Below, one piece after another: positions 30,639 through 38,618 of a stretch of DNA of 64,000 nucleotides (position 1 is the first letter of the stretch; the number at the start of each line of letters is the position of its first letter). Origin of the DNA: Burkholderia vietnamiensis LMG 10929. GTDB taxonomy: Bacteria; Pseudomonadota; Gammaproteobacteria; Burkholderiales; Burkholderiaceae. Where the stretch lies: NCBI RefSeq assembly GCF_000959445.1, contig NZ_CP009631.1, positions 2,542,001 to 2,606,000 of the forward strand, read 5' to 3'. A program made the translations under genes and the position numbers. The notes below the pieces were generated by a model. That model was given only the letters and a program-made list of their open reading frames with translations. It was not told where the DNA came from and searched no databases.

Positions 30639-31583
30639 TCAATACGCAACCGTTTCCGAGCGGCCGCCGCGGATTACCTCGATGCTGCCGCCGCTGCCCG
30701 TCGCCCCCGCGGCGGACCGCACGGCCGGCGGAAGGTGCGACGGCAGCGGCGGGACATTGACATTGGCCGCCGCGGCATTGCGCTGGGTGCCCGACAGCTG
30801 TTGCAGCGAGACGCCGGCCGCGGCCAGCGCCGACGGCGACAGCTTGTTGTCGGTGCGTACCGCGACGGTCTGCATCGCGAGTTCGTCGTCGCGCGGGTTG
30901 CGCAGCGCGAGCGTCAGCCGGCCGGTGGCCTCGCCGAGCGTCAACGCGTCGACCTGGGCGGTCGGCACTGCCAGTACGGCGATGCGGGCATTGCTCGGCT
31001 GGCCGTTGCTGCCGTTCGTGGTGCTGCCGCTGTCGCGCTCCGGCGTCGCGTCGCCGAACGACAGCACGCGCACCTTCGACATCAGCAGGCGCGCCTGCGT
31101 CTGGGACACCTCGCCGTCGAACATCGCGCCGCCGCCTTCGCGCTTCAGATTCAGGAACACGTCGACGAAGTTGCCGGGGCGCAGCCGGTTGCCGACGGCA
31201 TTGGTCTCGTCGACGCGCACCGCGATCGCGCGCTCGCCAGGCTGGATGTCTTCGGCGAGGCCGGAAACCAGCGCGTCGGGCGTGATCGGCGCAGATGCGG
31301 GGATGTCGCGGGCGGGGACACGGCCGGCAACCATCGTCGGATCCATGAACGCGCCTGTCGGCACCGGGCTGATCGACTGGACCTTCAACGCGTCGGCGGG
31401 AATCGGCTGGCCGGCCGGCAACGCGTGCGTTGCGATCACCACCGGCGCCGCATTGGCGGTGACGACCTGCGGCGCCGGTACGGAAGCGGGCGCGCTGCGT
31501 CCGAGCATCCACGCATAGATGCCGAGCAGTACGGCGATCGCGATCAGCAGCCCGGCGATGATCTTCGTCAAATTGTTGGTCAT
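30639..31583 (-). CDS. cpaB: CpaB/RcpC, pilus assembly protein with SAF domain
   Basis: This 314-residue protein has an N-terminal membrane anchor (IIAGLLIAIAVLLGIYAWML) and a SAF domain (about residues 45-105, APVVIATHALPAGQPIPADALK). A CpaB/RcpC C-terminal domain has FVDVFLNLKREGGG and LTLGEATGRLTLALRNPRDDE. It is required for Tad pilus assembly next to the secretin. ATG 31583 is chosen; a TTG two codons upstream is possible, and no strong ribosome site is visible for either. Confidence 0.9.
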   Translation of the reverse strand: MTNNLTKIIAGLLIAIAVLLGIYAWMLGRSAPASVPAPQVVTANAAPVVIATHALPAGQPIPADALKVQSISPVPTGAFMDPTMVAGRVPARDIPASAPITPDALVSGLAEDIQPGERAIAVRVDETNAVGNRLRPGNFVDVFLNLKREGGGAMFDGEVSQTQARLLMSKVRVLSFGDATPERDSGSTTNGSNGQPSNARIAVLAVPTAQVDALTLGEATGRLTLALRNPRDDELAMQTVAVRTDNKLSPSALAAAGVSLQQLSGTQRNAAAANVNVPPLPSHLPPAVRSAAGATGSGGSIEVIRGGRSETVAY

Positions 31584-31658
31584 GTTCAAAGAAGGATGGA
31601 TGCCGGAATGACGACGCGAAATTTCTCGATGGCGCGACTCGGACTCATGACGCGCTGC

Positions 31659-32153
31659 TCATAGCATGGACTGCGGGATTTGCACGACCGCCGAACTCGT
31701 CAGCGGGCCCTTCAGCACTTGCCCCAGTAACGGGATCGACGTCAGCCACTGCAAAGGCACGTAGCTGACCGTGACCGTCAGGCAATTGGTCGGACTCGCC
31801 GAGCCGTCTGTACATGCATTGGTCTTCACCGTCACCGACGCCGGCTGCGGATTGCCGTTCAGCCAGCTCAGCGAACTCAACGCGGTATTGCACGCGCTCT
31901 GCGTGCGCGTCATGGGCTTCGATACCGACGTACAGGGGTTCTGGTCCGAACCGAGGCTCGGCGCGTAAGTCAGCCCGGCGCGCGCGCCTTCGCTGACGGC
32001 GAACGTCAGGCTTTGCTGGATGAGGAAAATCATGCCGAAGCTGACGATCGCGTAGAAGATCATGAAGAACAGCGGAAACACAATCGCGAATTCGACCGCG
32101 GTCGCGCCGCGTTGACGATCGCGTTTCCGGCACCCTGCGCTTTGACGATTCAT
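31659..32153 (-). CDS. tadE: TadE-like minor pilin
   Basis: This 164-residue protein has the TadE signature near its N-terminus: DRQRGATAVEFAIVFPLFFMIFYAIVSFG. This resembles a prepilin helix with conserved Glu. Four cysteines lie in the rest. TadE-like pseudopilins are processed by TadV and help pilus assembly. The start ATG overlaps the tadV stop (ATGA), so translation is coupled. Confidence 0.87.
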   Translation of the reverse strand: MNRQSAGCRKRDRQRGATAVEFAIVFPLFFMIFYAIVSFGMIFLIQQSLTFAVSEGARAGLTYAPSLGSDQNPCTSVSKPMTRTQSACNTALSSLSWLNGNPQPASVTVKTNACTDGSASPTNCLTVTVSYVPLQWLTSIPLLGQVLKGPLTSSAVVQIPQSML

Positions 32154-32650
32154 CGCCCTGCCCCTGCCATGACGAGGTACACGAGCCACGCAGCCACCGG
32201 TGCGACGAGGCATGCCGCATAAGGCGTCGCACGATATCCGCCGACCATCAGGACGGGCGCGCGCCGTGACCGCAGCGCCCGGATGCGCGTGCGCGAGAGC
32301 AGCATCAGGACAAGGACGTGCACGCCGGCCGCAAGGCTGGCCGCGACCCAGACCCACAGCAACGCGTTCGCGCCGCACCAGGCGCCCAGCACCGCGAAAA
32401 TCTTCACGTCCGCCGCACCCATCACGCGCAACAGGAAAAACGGCAGCAGAACGATCAGGCCGACGAACATGCCGATCATCGCGCGCACCGGAAGTACACC
32501 GAATGGATTAGCGTCCAGACTCGCCGCCAGAAACCCCGCTACCAGCCCCGCCAGCACGAGCACATTCGAAATACGTCGGTAACGGATATCGCTGGCCGCG
32601 ACAACGAGCGCCCATGCGAGAAATGCCCCGGTGAATAGGAAATGTGCCAT
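32150..32650 (-). CDS. tadV: TadV/CpaA, prepilin peptidase
   Basis: This 166-residue A24-family membrane protease cleaves the Flp prepilin and pseudopilins. The two catalytic aspartates are in AASDIRYRRISN (about residue 21) and GAADVKIFA (about residue 76). Several hydrophobic segments surround them. It lacks the long N-terminal methylase region of PilD, as TadV proteins do. It follows flp by about 100 bp. Confidence 0.9.
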   Translation of the reverse strand: MAHFLFTGAFLAWALVVAASDIRYRRISNVLVLAGLVAGFLAASLDANPFGVLPVRAMIGMFVGLIVLLPFFLLRVMGAADVKIFAVLGAWCGANALLWVWVAASLAAGVHVLVLMLLSRTRIRALRSRRAPVLMVGGYRATPYAACLVAPVAAWLVYLVMAGAGR

Positions 32651-32749
32651 CGCATCACGAGTGGCCGAACATGCCGTGACAGGCGAATCGCGCACGGCGA
32701 TTCGCCTGTCACGGCACTACGGCTGGCTTGTATCAGTGATGAAACGGGT

Positions 32750-32977
32750 TTATTTCCAAGGCGCCGTGCAGGCTACGTTGGCCGTTGCCGATGAGCCGGT
32801 GCCGGTCGTGGGAGACGTTATGCAGGAGCCCAGATTGGTGAACATGTTGCCGAGGCTACCGCCAATGGACGAAACGCCCGCAACGATGGCCACGGCAATC
32901 AGACCCGCGATCAACCCATATTCGATCGCGGTAACCCCGGTTTCTTCCTTGAGGAAGCGCTTGATGAGTGCTTTCAT
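32750..32977 (-). CDS. flp: Flp-type major pilin
   Basis: This 75-residue prepilin has the leader MKALIKRFLKEETG, cut after Gly14. The mature part starts VTAIEYGLIAGLIAVAIVAGV, with the conserved Glu at +5 and the Tyr next to it. The C-terminal part has two cysteines (GSCITS, NVACTAPWK). Start ATG 32977 follows GAGGAATAAA. It is the first gene of the Tad locus and is likely to be strongly expressed from the divergent region upstream. Confidence 0.94.
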   Translation of the reverse strand: MKALIKRFLKEETGVTAIEYGLIAGLIAVAIVAGVSSIGGSLGNMFTNLGSCITSPTTGTGSSATANVACTAPWK

Positions 32978-33061
32978 TTTATTCCTCGTGCCTGTATGTA
33001 CGTTCTTTGGCCTGTTATACGTTGTACATCCCCGCATATCCGGCCGTTGCCCCGCGTGATT

Positions 33062-33080
33062 CGTTACTTGTGCTGTAACG
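33062..33080. promoter_or_regulatory. CGTTAC/GTAACG inverted repeat upstream of flp
   Basis: CGTTAC (33062-33067) and GTAACG (33075-33080) form a palindrome about 85-103 bp before the flp start codon. An overlapping CTTGT...ACAAG inverted repeat is also present. The same hexamers recur near 33398-33442, so a shared regulator is plausible. Confidence 0.45.
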
Positions 33081-33397
33081 ACAAGCGGGTGCGCTTTCTT
33101 TATAGGTCACCCCGAAGGGCGCATACGACGATTTGATGCAAGTTAACATTCGCGATAGTGATCCTCCTCGAACGTCGTGTACCGGACTGTACATTTACTT
33201 ACACCGATCCGGATTCTATATCCGATCCTATTTATGTTCCAACCTCTTTTAAGAGCCGGCCGAAAAACTTTCCGCCGCAGGACCATTTGTACGGGGTTTC
33301 GGTACGACTTACACATAGGATTTACGATAGGTTAGATGTGCACATCTAGTCCACCAGTAAAACAATTCGCGCACCCGTGCCACCTGCCCCACATCCA
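33081..33397. other. AT-richer divergent intergenic stretch
   Basis: Within the 661-bp gap between flp (32977) and the first lipoprotein gene (33639), this part is clearly lower in GC than its surroundings. An example is the run from about 33150 to 33350. No credible coding frame or RNA gene is visible. It probably contains the flp promoter and possibly H-NS-like or activator sites. Confidence 0.4.
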
Positions 33398-33442
33398 CGT
33401 TACGCCGCGCGCGTAACGCCAAAGACCGCACGTTACGTTACG
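33398..33442. promoter_or_regulatory. Candidate enhancer sites for the sigma-54 promoter
   Basis: CGTTACGC (33398-33405) and GCGTAACG (33411-33418) are perfect 8-bp arms around 5 bp. They are followed by the tandem CGTTACGTTACG (33431-33442). They lie about 130-175 bp upstream of the -24 element, the usual distance for enhancer-binding proteins. The likely binder is the sigma-54 activator encoded at 19906-21297. Confidence 0.55.
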
Positions 33443-33571
33443 AAACGCGCGAAATCGTTTGCCTCAATCCGGCTTTAAACAGTTTCAACAATCTTTCAAT
33501 TACCGCCAATGCCTTTTGCGACAAGGAATTGGCGCGTTTTAAGCGATTCATCGACTCCGTCGCCATCGGAA

Positions 33572-33587
33572 TGGCACGACAGTTGCA
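33572..33587 (+). promoter_or_regulatory. Perfect sigma-54 (-24/-12) promoter
   Basis: TGGCACG (33572-33578), four bases, then TTGCA (33583-33587) match the RpoN consensus TGGCACR-N4-TTGCW at every position. Transcription should start near 33598, about 40 bp before the first lipoprotein start codon. Confidence 0.85.
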
Positions 33588-33638
33588 GAGTAATCCTCGC
33601 ATCACCCAACACAACATCAGCTTCAATGCGAGGACGAA

Positions 33639-35228
33639 ATGGACATTCAGGTTATCCCTCATGGCACGCTCCGGACGACTATGATCGCGGCCACCGTGGC
33701 AGCCATGCTTTCCCTTTCCGCGTGCGGCGGTTCCGGTTCGATCAGCAAGGGCATCAGCGGCGGGTCGAGCTCGGGCGGCGGCGATTCGATCTCCACCTCG
33801 GGCGGCGGCACCTCGGGCGGCACGTCGGGTTCGACCAGCGGCAGCACGTCGGGTAGCACCAGCGGCTCGACGAGCGGTTCGACCAGTGGCTCCACCAGCG
33901 GCTCCACGAGTGGAACGACCAGCGGCACGTCGAGCGGAACGAGCGGAACGTCGGGTGTGTCGTCGAACTCGGTGGGAACTGTCCTCGCAAGCAGCGGCAA
34001 TATCGTCACCGGAGTCGGTTCGACGGTATCGGGTCTCGGCACCGTGATCGCCGGTCAGTCGCTGCCCGGTGTGAACCCCGGCACGACGCAGGCGGCCGGC
34101 GGCATCGTGCAGAGCGTCGGCGGCGCGGTCACGGCACTCGGCAACGGCCTCGGCAGCGGGCTCGGCCAGCTCGGCGCAACCGCCAACCCGGTGGGTGTCA
34201 CCGTCGCCAGCACGGGCAACGTGGTCAACCAGCTCGGCGGCGCAGTGACGCAGACGGGCAACCTGGTCACCAGCCTCGGCAGCGGCCCGCTGGCGCCGCT
34301 CGCACCGGTCACCGGCGCCGTCGGTGGCCTCGTGACGACCGTCGGCAACGCGGTCTCGGGCGGCGGCACGACACTGTCGAACGTGCTGTCGACCGGGCCG
34401 GTCCAGCAGCTCACGCAAACGGTCAGTTCGGCCATCACCCCGATCACGACGATGGTCGGCCAGACGACGCAGACGATCGGCACGGCGACCGGGCTCGGCG
34501 CGCCTGTCAACACGCTGCTCGGCACGATCGGCAACGGCCTGAACCAGGGCGGCGCGCTGATCGCATCGACGGGCGGCAATCCGATCACGACCGGCCTCGG
34601 CAACACCGTGTCGTCGGCGGGCAATACCGTGAAGTCCGTGGGCGGCCTGCTGGCCGGCAGCTCCGGCGGCGCGACCAATCCGCTCGCGCCGCTCACGGGC
34701 CTCGTCTCGACCGTCACCGGCACGCTCGGCGGTGCAACGGGCGGCGGCAGCGGCCCGCTCGCACCGGTCACCGGCCTCGTCTCCACAGTCACCGGCGCAC
34801 TCGGCGGCGCAGCGGGCGGCGGCAGCGGCCCGCTCGCGCCGGTCACCGGCCTCGTCTCCACAGTCACCGGCGCGCTCGGCGGCGCAACGGGCGGCAGCGG
34901 CGGCCCGCTCGCGCCGGTCACCGGCCTCGTCTCCACCGTCACCGGCGCACTCGGCGGCGCTGCGGGCGGCGGCAGCGGTCCGCTCGCGCCGGTCACCGGC
35001 CTCGTCTCCACCGTCACCGGCGCGCTCGGCAGCGCGACGGGCGGCGCTGCCGGCAGCGGCCCGCTGGCCCCGGTGACGGGCGCGCTGTCCACGGTCACCA
35101 GCGCAGCCGGCGCGCCCGCACTGAGCGGCGCCACGGGCACCGTCACGAACTCGGGCTCGGGTTCGAACCTGCTCGCGCCCGTCACGTCGCTGATCGGCGG
35201 CCTGCTCGGCGGCACGCACGGCAAGTAA
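33639..35228 (+). CDS. Repeat-rich outer-membrane lipoprotein 1
   Basis: This 529-residue protein has a lipoprotein signal ending MLSLSAC|GG; Gly at +2 predicts the outer membrane. Then comes a Ser/Thr/Gly linker with about seven GSTS tetrapeptide repeats. A body follows with repeated TLGNTV-like units. Near residues 346-490 there are five tandem 25-residue repeats of the type PLAPVTGLVSTVTGALGGA. The period-4 linker is not Gly-X-Y, so a collagen-like label would be wrong. ATG 33639 follows GAGGACGAA. It is the first gene behind the sigma-54 promoter and is followed by a paralogue and a TpsB-like transporter. A role as a surface adhesin or matrix protein is inferred. Confidence 0.85.
   Translation: MDIQVIPHGTLRTTMIAATVAAMLSLSACGGSGSISKGISGGSSSGGGDSISTSGGGTSGGTSGSTSGSTSGSTSGSTSGSTSGSTSGSTSGTTSGTSSGTSGTSGVSSNSVGTVLASSGNIVTGVGSTVSGLGTVIAGQSLPGVNPGTTQAAGGIVQSVGGAVTALGNGLGSGLGQLGATANPVGVTVASTGNVVNQLGGAVTQTGNLVTSLGSGPLAPLAPVTGAVGGLVTTVGNAVSGGGTTLSNVLSTGPVQQLTQTVSSAITPITTMVGQTTQTIGTATGLGAPVNTLLGTIGNGLNQGGALIASTGGNPITTGLGNTVSSAGNTVKSVGGLLAGSSGGATNPLAPLTGLVSTVTGTLGGATGGGSGPLAPVTGLVSTVTGALGGAAGGGSGPLAPVTGLVSTVTGALGGATGGSGGPLAPVTGLVSTVTGALGGAAGGGSGPLAPVTGLVSTVTGALGSATGGAAGSGPLAPVTGALSTVTSAAGAPALSGATGTVTNSGSGSNLLAPVTSLIGGLLGGTHGK
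34677..35060 (+). repeat. Tandem 75-bp repeats in lipoprotein 1
   Basis: Five adjacent copies of a 75-bp unit encode PLAPVTGLVSTVTGALGGA plus a short Gly/Ser linker. They are nearly identical in DNA, so copy number may vary between strains. Confidence 0.85.
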
Positions 35229-35269
35229 TCCGGCATCCATTCATCGACAAGACAGCGAGGAGTCCAATC

Positions 35270-36622
35270 ATGTCCCAACAACATTCCTTCACGACGGCCG
35301 CCCTGCGCCCGTGGCGCGCTCCCCTCACCGCGTTCGCGGCAGCGTGCGTGCTCGCCGCTTGCGGCGGCGGCGGCGTCAGCTCGCCGCCGACGAGCAGCAC
35401 CAGCGGCACGAGCGGTACCAGCGGAACCGGCAGCAGCGGGACGAGCGGCACCAGCGGCACGACGACGGGCACCAAGGGCGTGGTCAGCACGGTCGGCCAG
35501 ACCGCGACGGATCTCGGCAGCACGGTGGGCAACGTCAGCCTGCCGGGCCTCGGCGACGGCGTGACGAAGGGCGTCGGCAGCACGCTGTCGAGCACCGGCA
35601 CGATCATCGGCGCCGCCGCCGACGCGTTGAGCAACGGCCTCGGACAGACCGGCACGACGAGCAATCCGGTCGGCACAACCGTCGCGGGCCTCGGCAACGT
35701 GGTCGGCGCGACGAGCAATACCGTGTCCGGCCTGAGCTCGACCGTCAAGGCGCTCGGCACCGGCCCGCTCGCGCCGCTCGCACCGGTCACGTCGCCGGTC
35801 GGCACGGTACTCGACACGGTCGCCAACGGCCTGTCCGCGGCCGGCACGACGATCGGCTCGACGCTGTCGTCGGGCGCCGTGCAGCAGGTCACGCAGCCGC
35901 TCAGCTCGGCGATCACGCCGCTCGTCATCACCGCCGGCCAGGTCACGCAACAGGTCGGCACGACGACGGGCCTCGGTCAACCGGTGTCGGGCCTGCTCGG
36001 CCAGATCGGCGGCGCGATCAGCTCGGCCGGCACGCAGGTCGCGGGCACGTCGAAGCAGCCGCTCGTCGGCGACGTCGGCCAGCTCGTCACCGCGGTGGGC
36101 AACACCGTGACCAACGCGGGCGGTCTCGTGAACCCGAACGGCCCGAACGGTGCGGCGCCGATCCCCGGCCTGATCACGAGCCTCGTCGGCGGCTCGACGG
36201 CGACGGTCCAGAGCGGCTCGTCGTCGGGTTCGGGTGCGACGAACCCGCTCGGCGGCCTGCTGTCCGGTCTCGGCTCGACGCCGCTCGGTTCGCTCACCGG
36301 CGCGGTCGGCGGCGCGACGGGTGGCTCGGGCAGCAGCCCGCTCGCGCCGCTCACCAATCTCGTGTCGACGGTCACGGGCACGCTCGGCGGAGCAACGGGC
36401 GGCGCAAGCGGGGCAAACCCGCTCGCGCCGGTCACGGGCTTGCTGAATACTGTCACCGGCGCGGTCGGCGGCGCAACGGGATCGGGGGGATCGTCGAGTC
36501 CGCTCGCGCCGGTCACGTCGCTCGTCGGCGGCGTGTCGAACTCGGCGTCGTCGGGCAGCTCGACCGGCCTGCTCGCGCCGGTAACGGGCCTGCTCGGCAC
36601 GCTGGGCAGCGTCGGCAAGTAA
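35270..36622 (+). CDS. Repeat-rich outer-membrane lipoprotein 2 (paralogue of the preceding gene)
   Basis: This 450-residue protein has a lipoprotein signal ending CVLAAC|GGGG, again with Gly at +2. A (S/T)SGTSGT linker follows, and a body with GNVV, SGLSSTVKALGTGPLAPLAPVT and SSAITPLV segments that align with lipoprotein 1. The C-terminal repeats (PLAPVTGLLNTVTGAVGGATG type) are fewer and more diverged. NPNGPNG occurs near residue 285. It starts 41 bp after lipoprotein 1 behind GCGAGGAG and is followed by the TpsB gene, so the three form one operon. The function is unknown; it is presumably surface exposed. Confidence 0.83.
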   Translation: MSQQHSFTTAALRPWRAPLTAFAAACVLAACGGGGVSSPPTSSTSGTSGTSGTGSSGTSGTSGTTTGTKGVVSTVGQTATDLGSTVGNVSLPGLGDGVTKGVGSTLSSTGTIIGAAADALSNGLGQTGTTSNPVGTTVAGLGNVVGATSNTVSGLSSTVKALGTGPLAPLAPVTSPVGTVLDTVANGLSAAGTTIGSTLSSGAVQQVTQPLSSAITPLVITAGQVTQQVGTTTGLGQPVSGLLGQIGGAISSAGTQVAGTSKQPLVGDVGQLVTAVGNTVTNAGGLVNPNGPNGAAPIPGLITSLVGGSTATVQSGSSSGSGATNPLGGLLSGLGSTPLGSLTGAVGGATGGSGSSPLAPLTNLVSTVTGTLGGATGGASGANPLAPVTGLLNTVTGAVGGATGSGGSSSPLAPVTSLVGGVSNSASSGSSTGLLAPVTGLLGTLGSVGK

Positions 36623-36627
36623 GGAGG

Positions 36628-36721
36628 ACGGCCGCGCCCGTGCAGCCGGTGCACGGCGCGCGGCCGTACCAACACGACCGGCAACGCGGCACGCGGCGCG
36701 CGACATTCCGGTGTCGCGCGC
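36628..36721 (+). other. Two strong hairpins between lipoprotein 2 and the TpsB gene
   Basis: The first hairpin (36628-36667) pairs ACGGCCGCG with its complement around a GTGCA/TGCAC core, with one bulge. The second pairs GCGCGCGACA (36696-36705) with TGTCGCGCGC (36712-36721) exactly. Neither has a T run. They could protect the lipoprotein mRNA or lower TpsB expression relative to the lipoproteins. Confidence 0.5.
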
Positions 36722-36766
36722 ACGCAATACAAAGAAGATGAAAAGCAAGGCCTACGAGGAAGAACA

Positions 36767-38452
36767 ATGAAATCCAGACTCGACAGTTGGATGCTGCTGC
36801 TCGCCATCGCAGCGGCCGGCGGCGCACACGCGCAGACGCGCGCGGCAGGCAACCCGCTCGACTCCCTTCCGCAGATCAACACACCGAAACAAGGTCCGAA
36901 CGTCACCGTGCAGGTCGCCCCGCAGGCGCCGCAACTGCAGGAGCTGCTGTCGCGACATCTGACGCCTTCCACGTTCCAGGTCGAGGGCGTGAAGTCGGTG
37001 CCGTTCGACGAAATCTCGCGACGCTTCACGCCGCTCGTCGGCAAGGACATCACGATCGGCCAGCTGATCGAGACCGCCAACGGCGTGACCAAGCTGTACC
37101 AGGAGCGCGGCTACGCGCTGTCGTTCGCGTTCGTTCCCGCGCAGACGTTCGAGAACGGCGTCGTGCGCATCACCGTCGTCGAAGGCTATGTATCCGACGT
37201 GAAGGTAACCGGCAAGCCCGGCGCGATGGAGTCGAAGATTCGCGCGATTGCCGCGCACATCACGGCCGACCGACCGCTGCGCCGCGCGACCTTCGAACGC
37301 TACGTGAACACGTTCGGCCTCCTGCCCGGCGTATCGGTGAAGGCCAACGTGCCGCCCCCGCAGACGACCGACGGCGCAACGACGCTCGAGCTCGCCGTCG
37401 ATCGCAAGGCCTTCAACGTCAGCACCGGGATCGATTTCAATCACCCGGGCGTCCAGGGGCTCATCACGGCGACGGAGAACGGTCTCACGTCGTTCGGCGA
37501 GCAGCTGAGCATTTCGGCGCTGGTGCCGCCCGGACGCGACAAGCAGACCTACGTCGCGTTCAGCGGCGCGGTGCCGGTCGGCAGCAGCGGCCTCGTCACG
37601 CGGCTGGATGCCAGCACCTACCGCGGCAAGCCGACCGACAACCCCGGCCTGCCGTCCACCGTCGAGCGCACCGTGAAGAACGAGAAGCTCGGTCTTTCGG
37701 CTTCCTATCCACTGCTGCTGAACAACCAGCGCAGCCTGCTCGGCACGGTGTCCGGCTACGCGTCGCACAACGAAGACCGCTACCAGAACACGATCACCGG
37801 CAACAGCATCGACACGCGTTCGCAAGTGCGCGTGCTGCAGATGCAGCTCGACTACACGAGCGTGTCCGCCAAGCAGGTGCAGAAGCTGAGCGTCAACGTC
37901 GCGAAGGGCTTCAATATCCTCGGTGCGTCGAAGTCGCAGAACACGACGATCGGCGGGAACACGACATCGGCCGACAGCCCGATCTCGCTCACGTTCGTGC
38001 GCACCGGCGCGACCTTCACGCAGACCAACGAATGGCCGTTCAAGATCGGCACGTCGGTGTCGCTGACGGGCCAGTACAGCCCCGATTCGCTGCCGACGTC
38101 GGAACAGATCTCGTTCGGCTCGACGCGCTATGCGCTCGGCTACCAGCCCGGCGAAACGTCGGGCGACTCGGGCTGGGGAGCGTCGCTGGAGGTCAATCGC
38201 GCGTTCACGCCGGGCTGGACCTACATGAAGTCGATCACGCCGTACATCGCGTACGACATGGCGCGCGTGTACCTGCACACCGGCACGCCGTCGCCGAGCC
38301 GGCTGTCGTCGGTCGGCATCGGCGTGCGCTTCACGGACAACCGCTATTACAGTCTCGACCTGAACATCGCGAAGCCCGTCGGCGATGCGCCGGTCGAAAG
38401 CGCATCGCGCAGCCCGCGCGTGAACGCGGCGTTTTCGTATCAGCTCAATTGA
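36767..38452 (+). CDS. TpsB/ShlB-family outer-membrane transporter (POTRA + beta-barrel)
   Basis: This 561-residue protein has a signal peptide of about 23 residues (ending GGAHAQ). A POTRA_2 domain (about 55-135, STFQVEGVKSVPFDEISRRF and YQERGYALSFAFVPAQ) and a second POTRA-like part follow. The rest is a ShlB-type barrel ending in FSYQLN. Relatives (ShlB, FhaC) export a large TpsA protein in two-partner secretion. No TpsA gene is nearby; the two lipoproteins upstream are the only candidate partners. The L6-loop motif, normally VRGF/Y, reads YALGYQPGE near residue 454, so the conserved arginine is missing. The start follows CGAGGAAGAACA. Confidence 0.87.
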   Translation: MKSRLDSWMLLLAIAAAGGAHAQTRAAGNPLDSLPQINTPKQGPNVTVQVAPQAPQLQELLSRHLTPSTFQVEGVKSVPFDEISRRFTPLVGKDITIGQLIETANGVTKLYQERGYALSFAFVPAQTFENGVVRITVVEGYVSDVKVTGKPGAMESKIRAIAAHITADRPLRRATFERYVNTFGLLPGVSVKANVPPPQTTDGATTLELAVDRKAFNVSTGIDFNHPGVQGLITATENGLTSFGEQLSISALVPPGRDKQTYVAFSGAVPVGSSGLVTRLDASTYRGKPTDNPGLPSTVERTVKNEKLGLSASYPLLLNNQRSLLGTVSGYASHNEDRYQNTITGNSIDTRSQVRVLQMQLDYTSVSAKQVQKLSVNVAKGFNILGASKSQNTTIGGNTTSADSPISLTFVRTGATFTQTNEWPFKIGTSVSLTGQYSPDSLPTSEQISFGSTRYALGYQPGETSGDSGWGASLEVNRAFTPGWTYMKSITPYIAYDMARVYLHTGTPSPSRLSSVGIGVRFTDNRYYSLDLNIAKPVGDAPVESASRSPRVNAAFSYQLN

Positions 38453-38463
38453 TTGCGCAGCGC

Positions 38464-38488
38464 ACGGCCCGCATGTGGCGGGCCGTTT
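38464..38488 (+). terminator. Terminator of the lipoprotein-TpsB operon
   Basis: The 9-bp arms ACGGCCCGC and GCGGGCCGT have a 5-nt loop and are followed by TTT, 12 bp after the TpsB stop. The T run is short. Confidence 0.65.
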
Positions 38489-38618
38489 AGATTAGAGTGC
38501 CGTCTATCAAACGCGGCACGCTGTTTCACGTATTCTGACGTGGCTCGCAACATGCCACCGCCCTATGCAGGCGGTCGTGCGAGCGAATCGAACACGACAC
38601 GAAACAAGGAGGAAGACA

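Noticed and set aside
33158..33349. Short 63-codon frame in the flp-lipoprotein gap
   Set aside because: It has no ribosome site, no homology and an atypical composition; the stretch looks regulatory.
33360..33400. Sigma-54 promoter for flp on the minus strand (TGGCACG at about 33373-33379)
   Set aside because: The -24-like element is present but the -12 position reads CGCGA, not TTGCW, so it is not accepted.
34677..35060. CRISPR-like array of regular repeats
   Set aside because: The 75-bp repeats have no unique spacers, are in frame and encode protein repeats. No cas genes are present.
33639..36622. Collagen-like triple-helix proteins
   Set aside because: The glycine spacing in the linkers is four, not three, and the body repeats have no Gly-X-Y periodicity.
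36767..38452. Ordinary two-partner secretion system
   Set aside because: There is no TpsA with a TPS domain nearby, and the VRGY arginine is replaced; NPNG in lipoprotein 2 lies mid-protein and is not enough to call a TPS domain.
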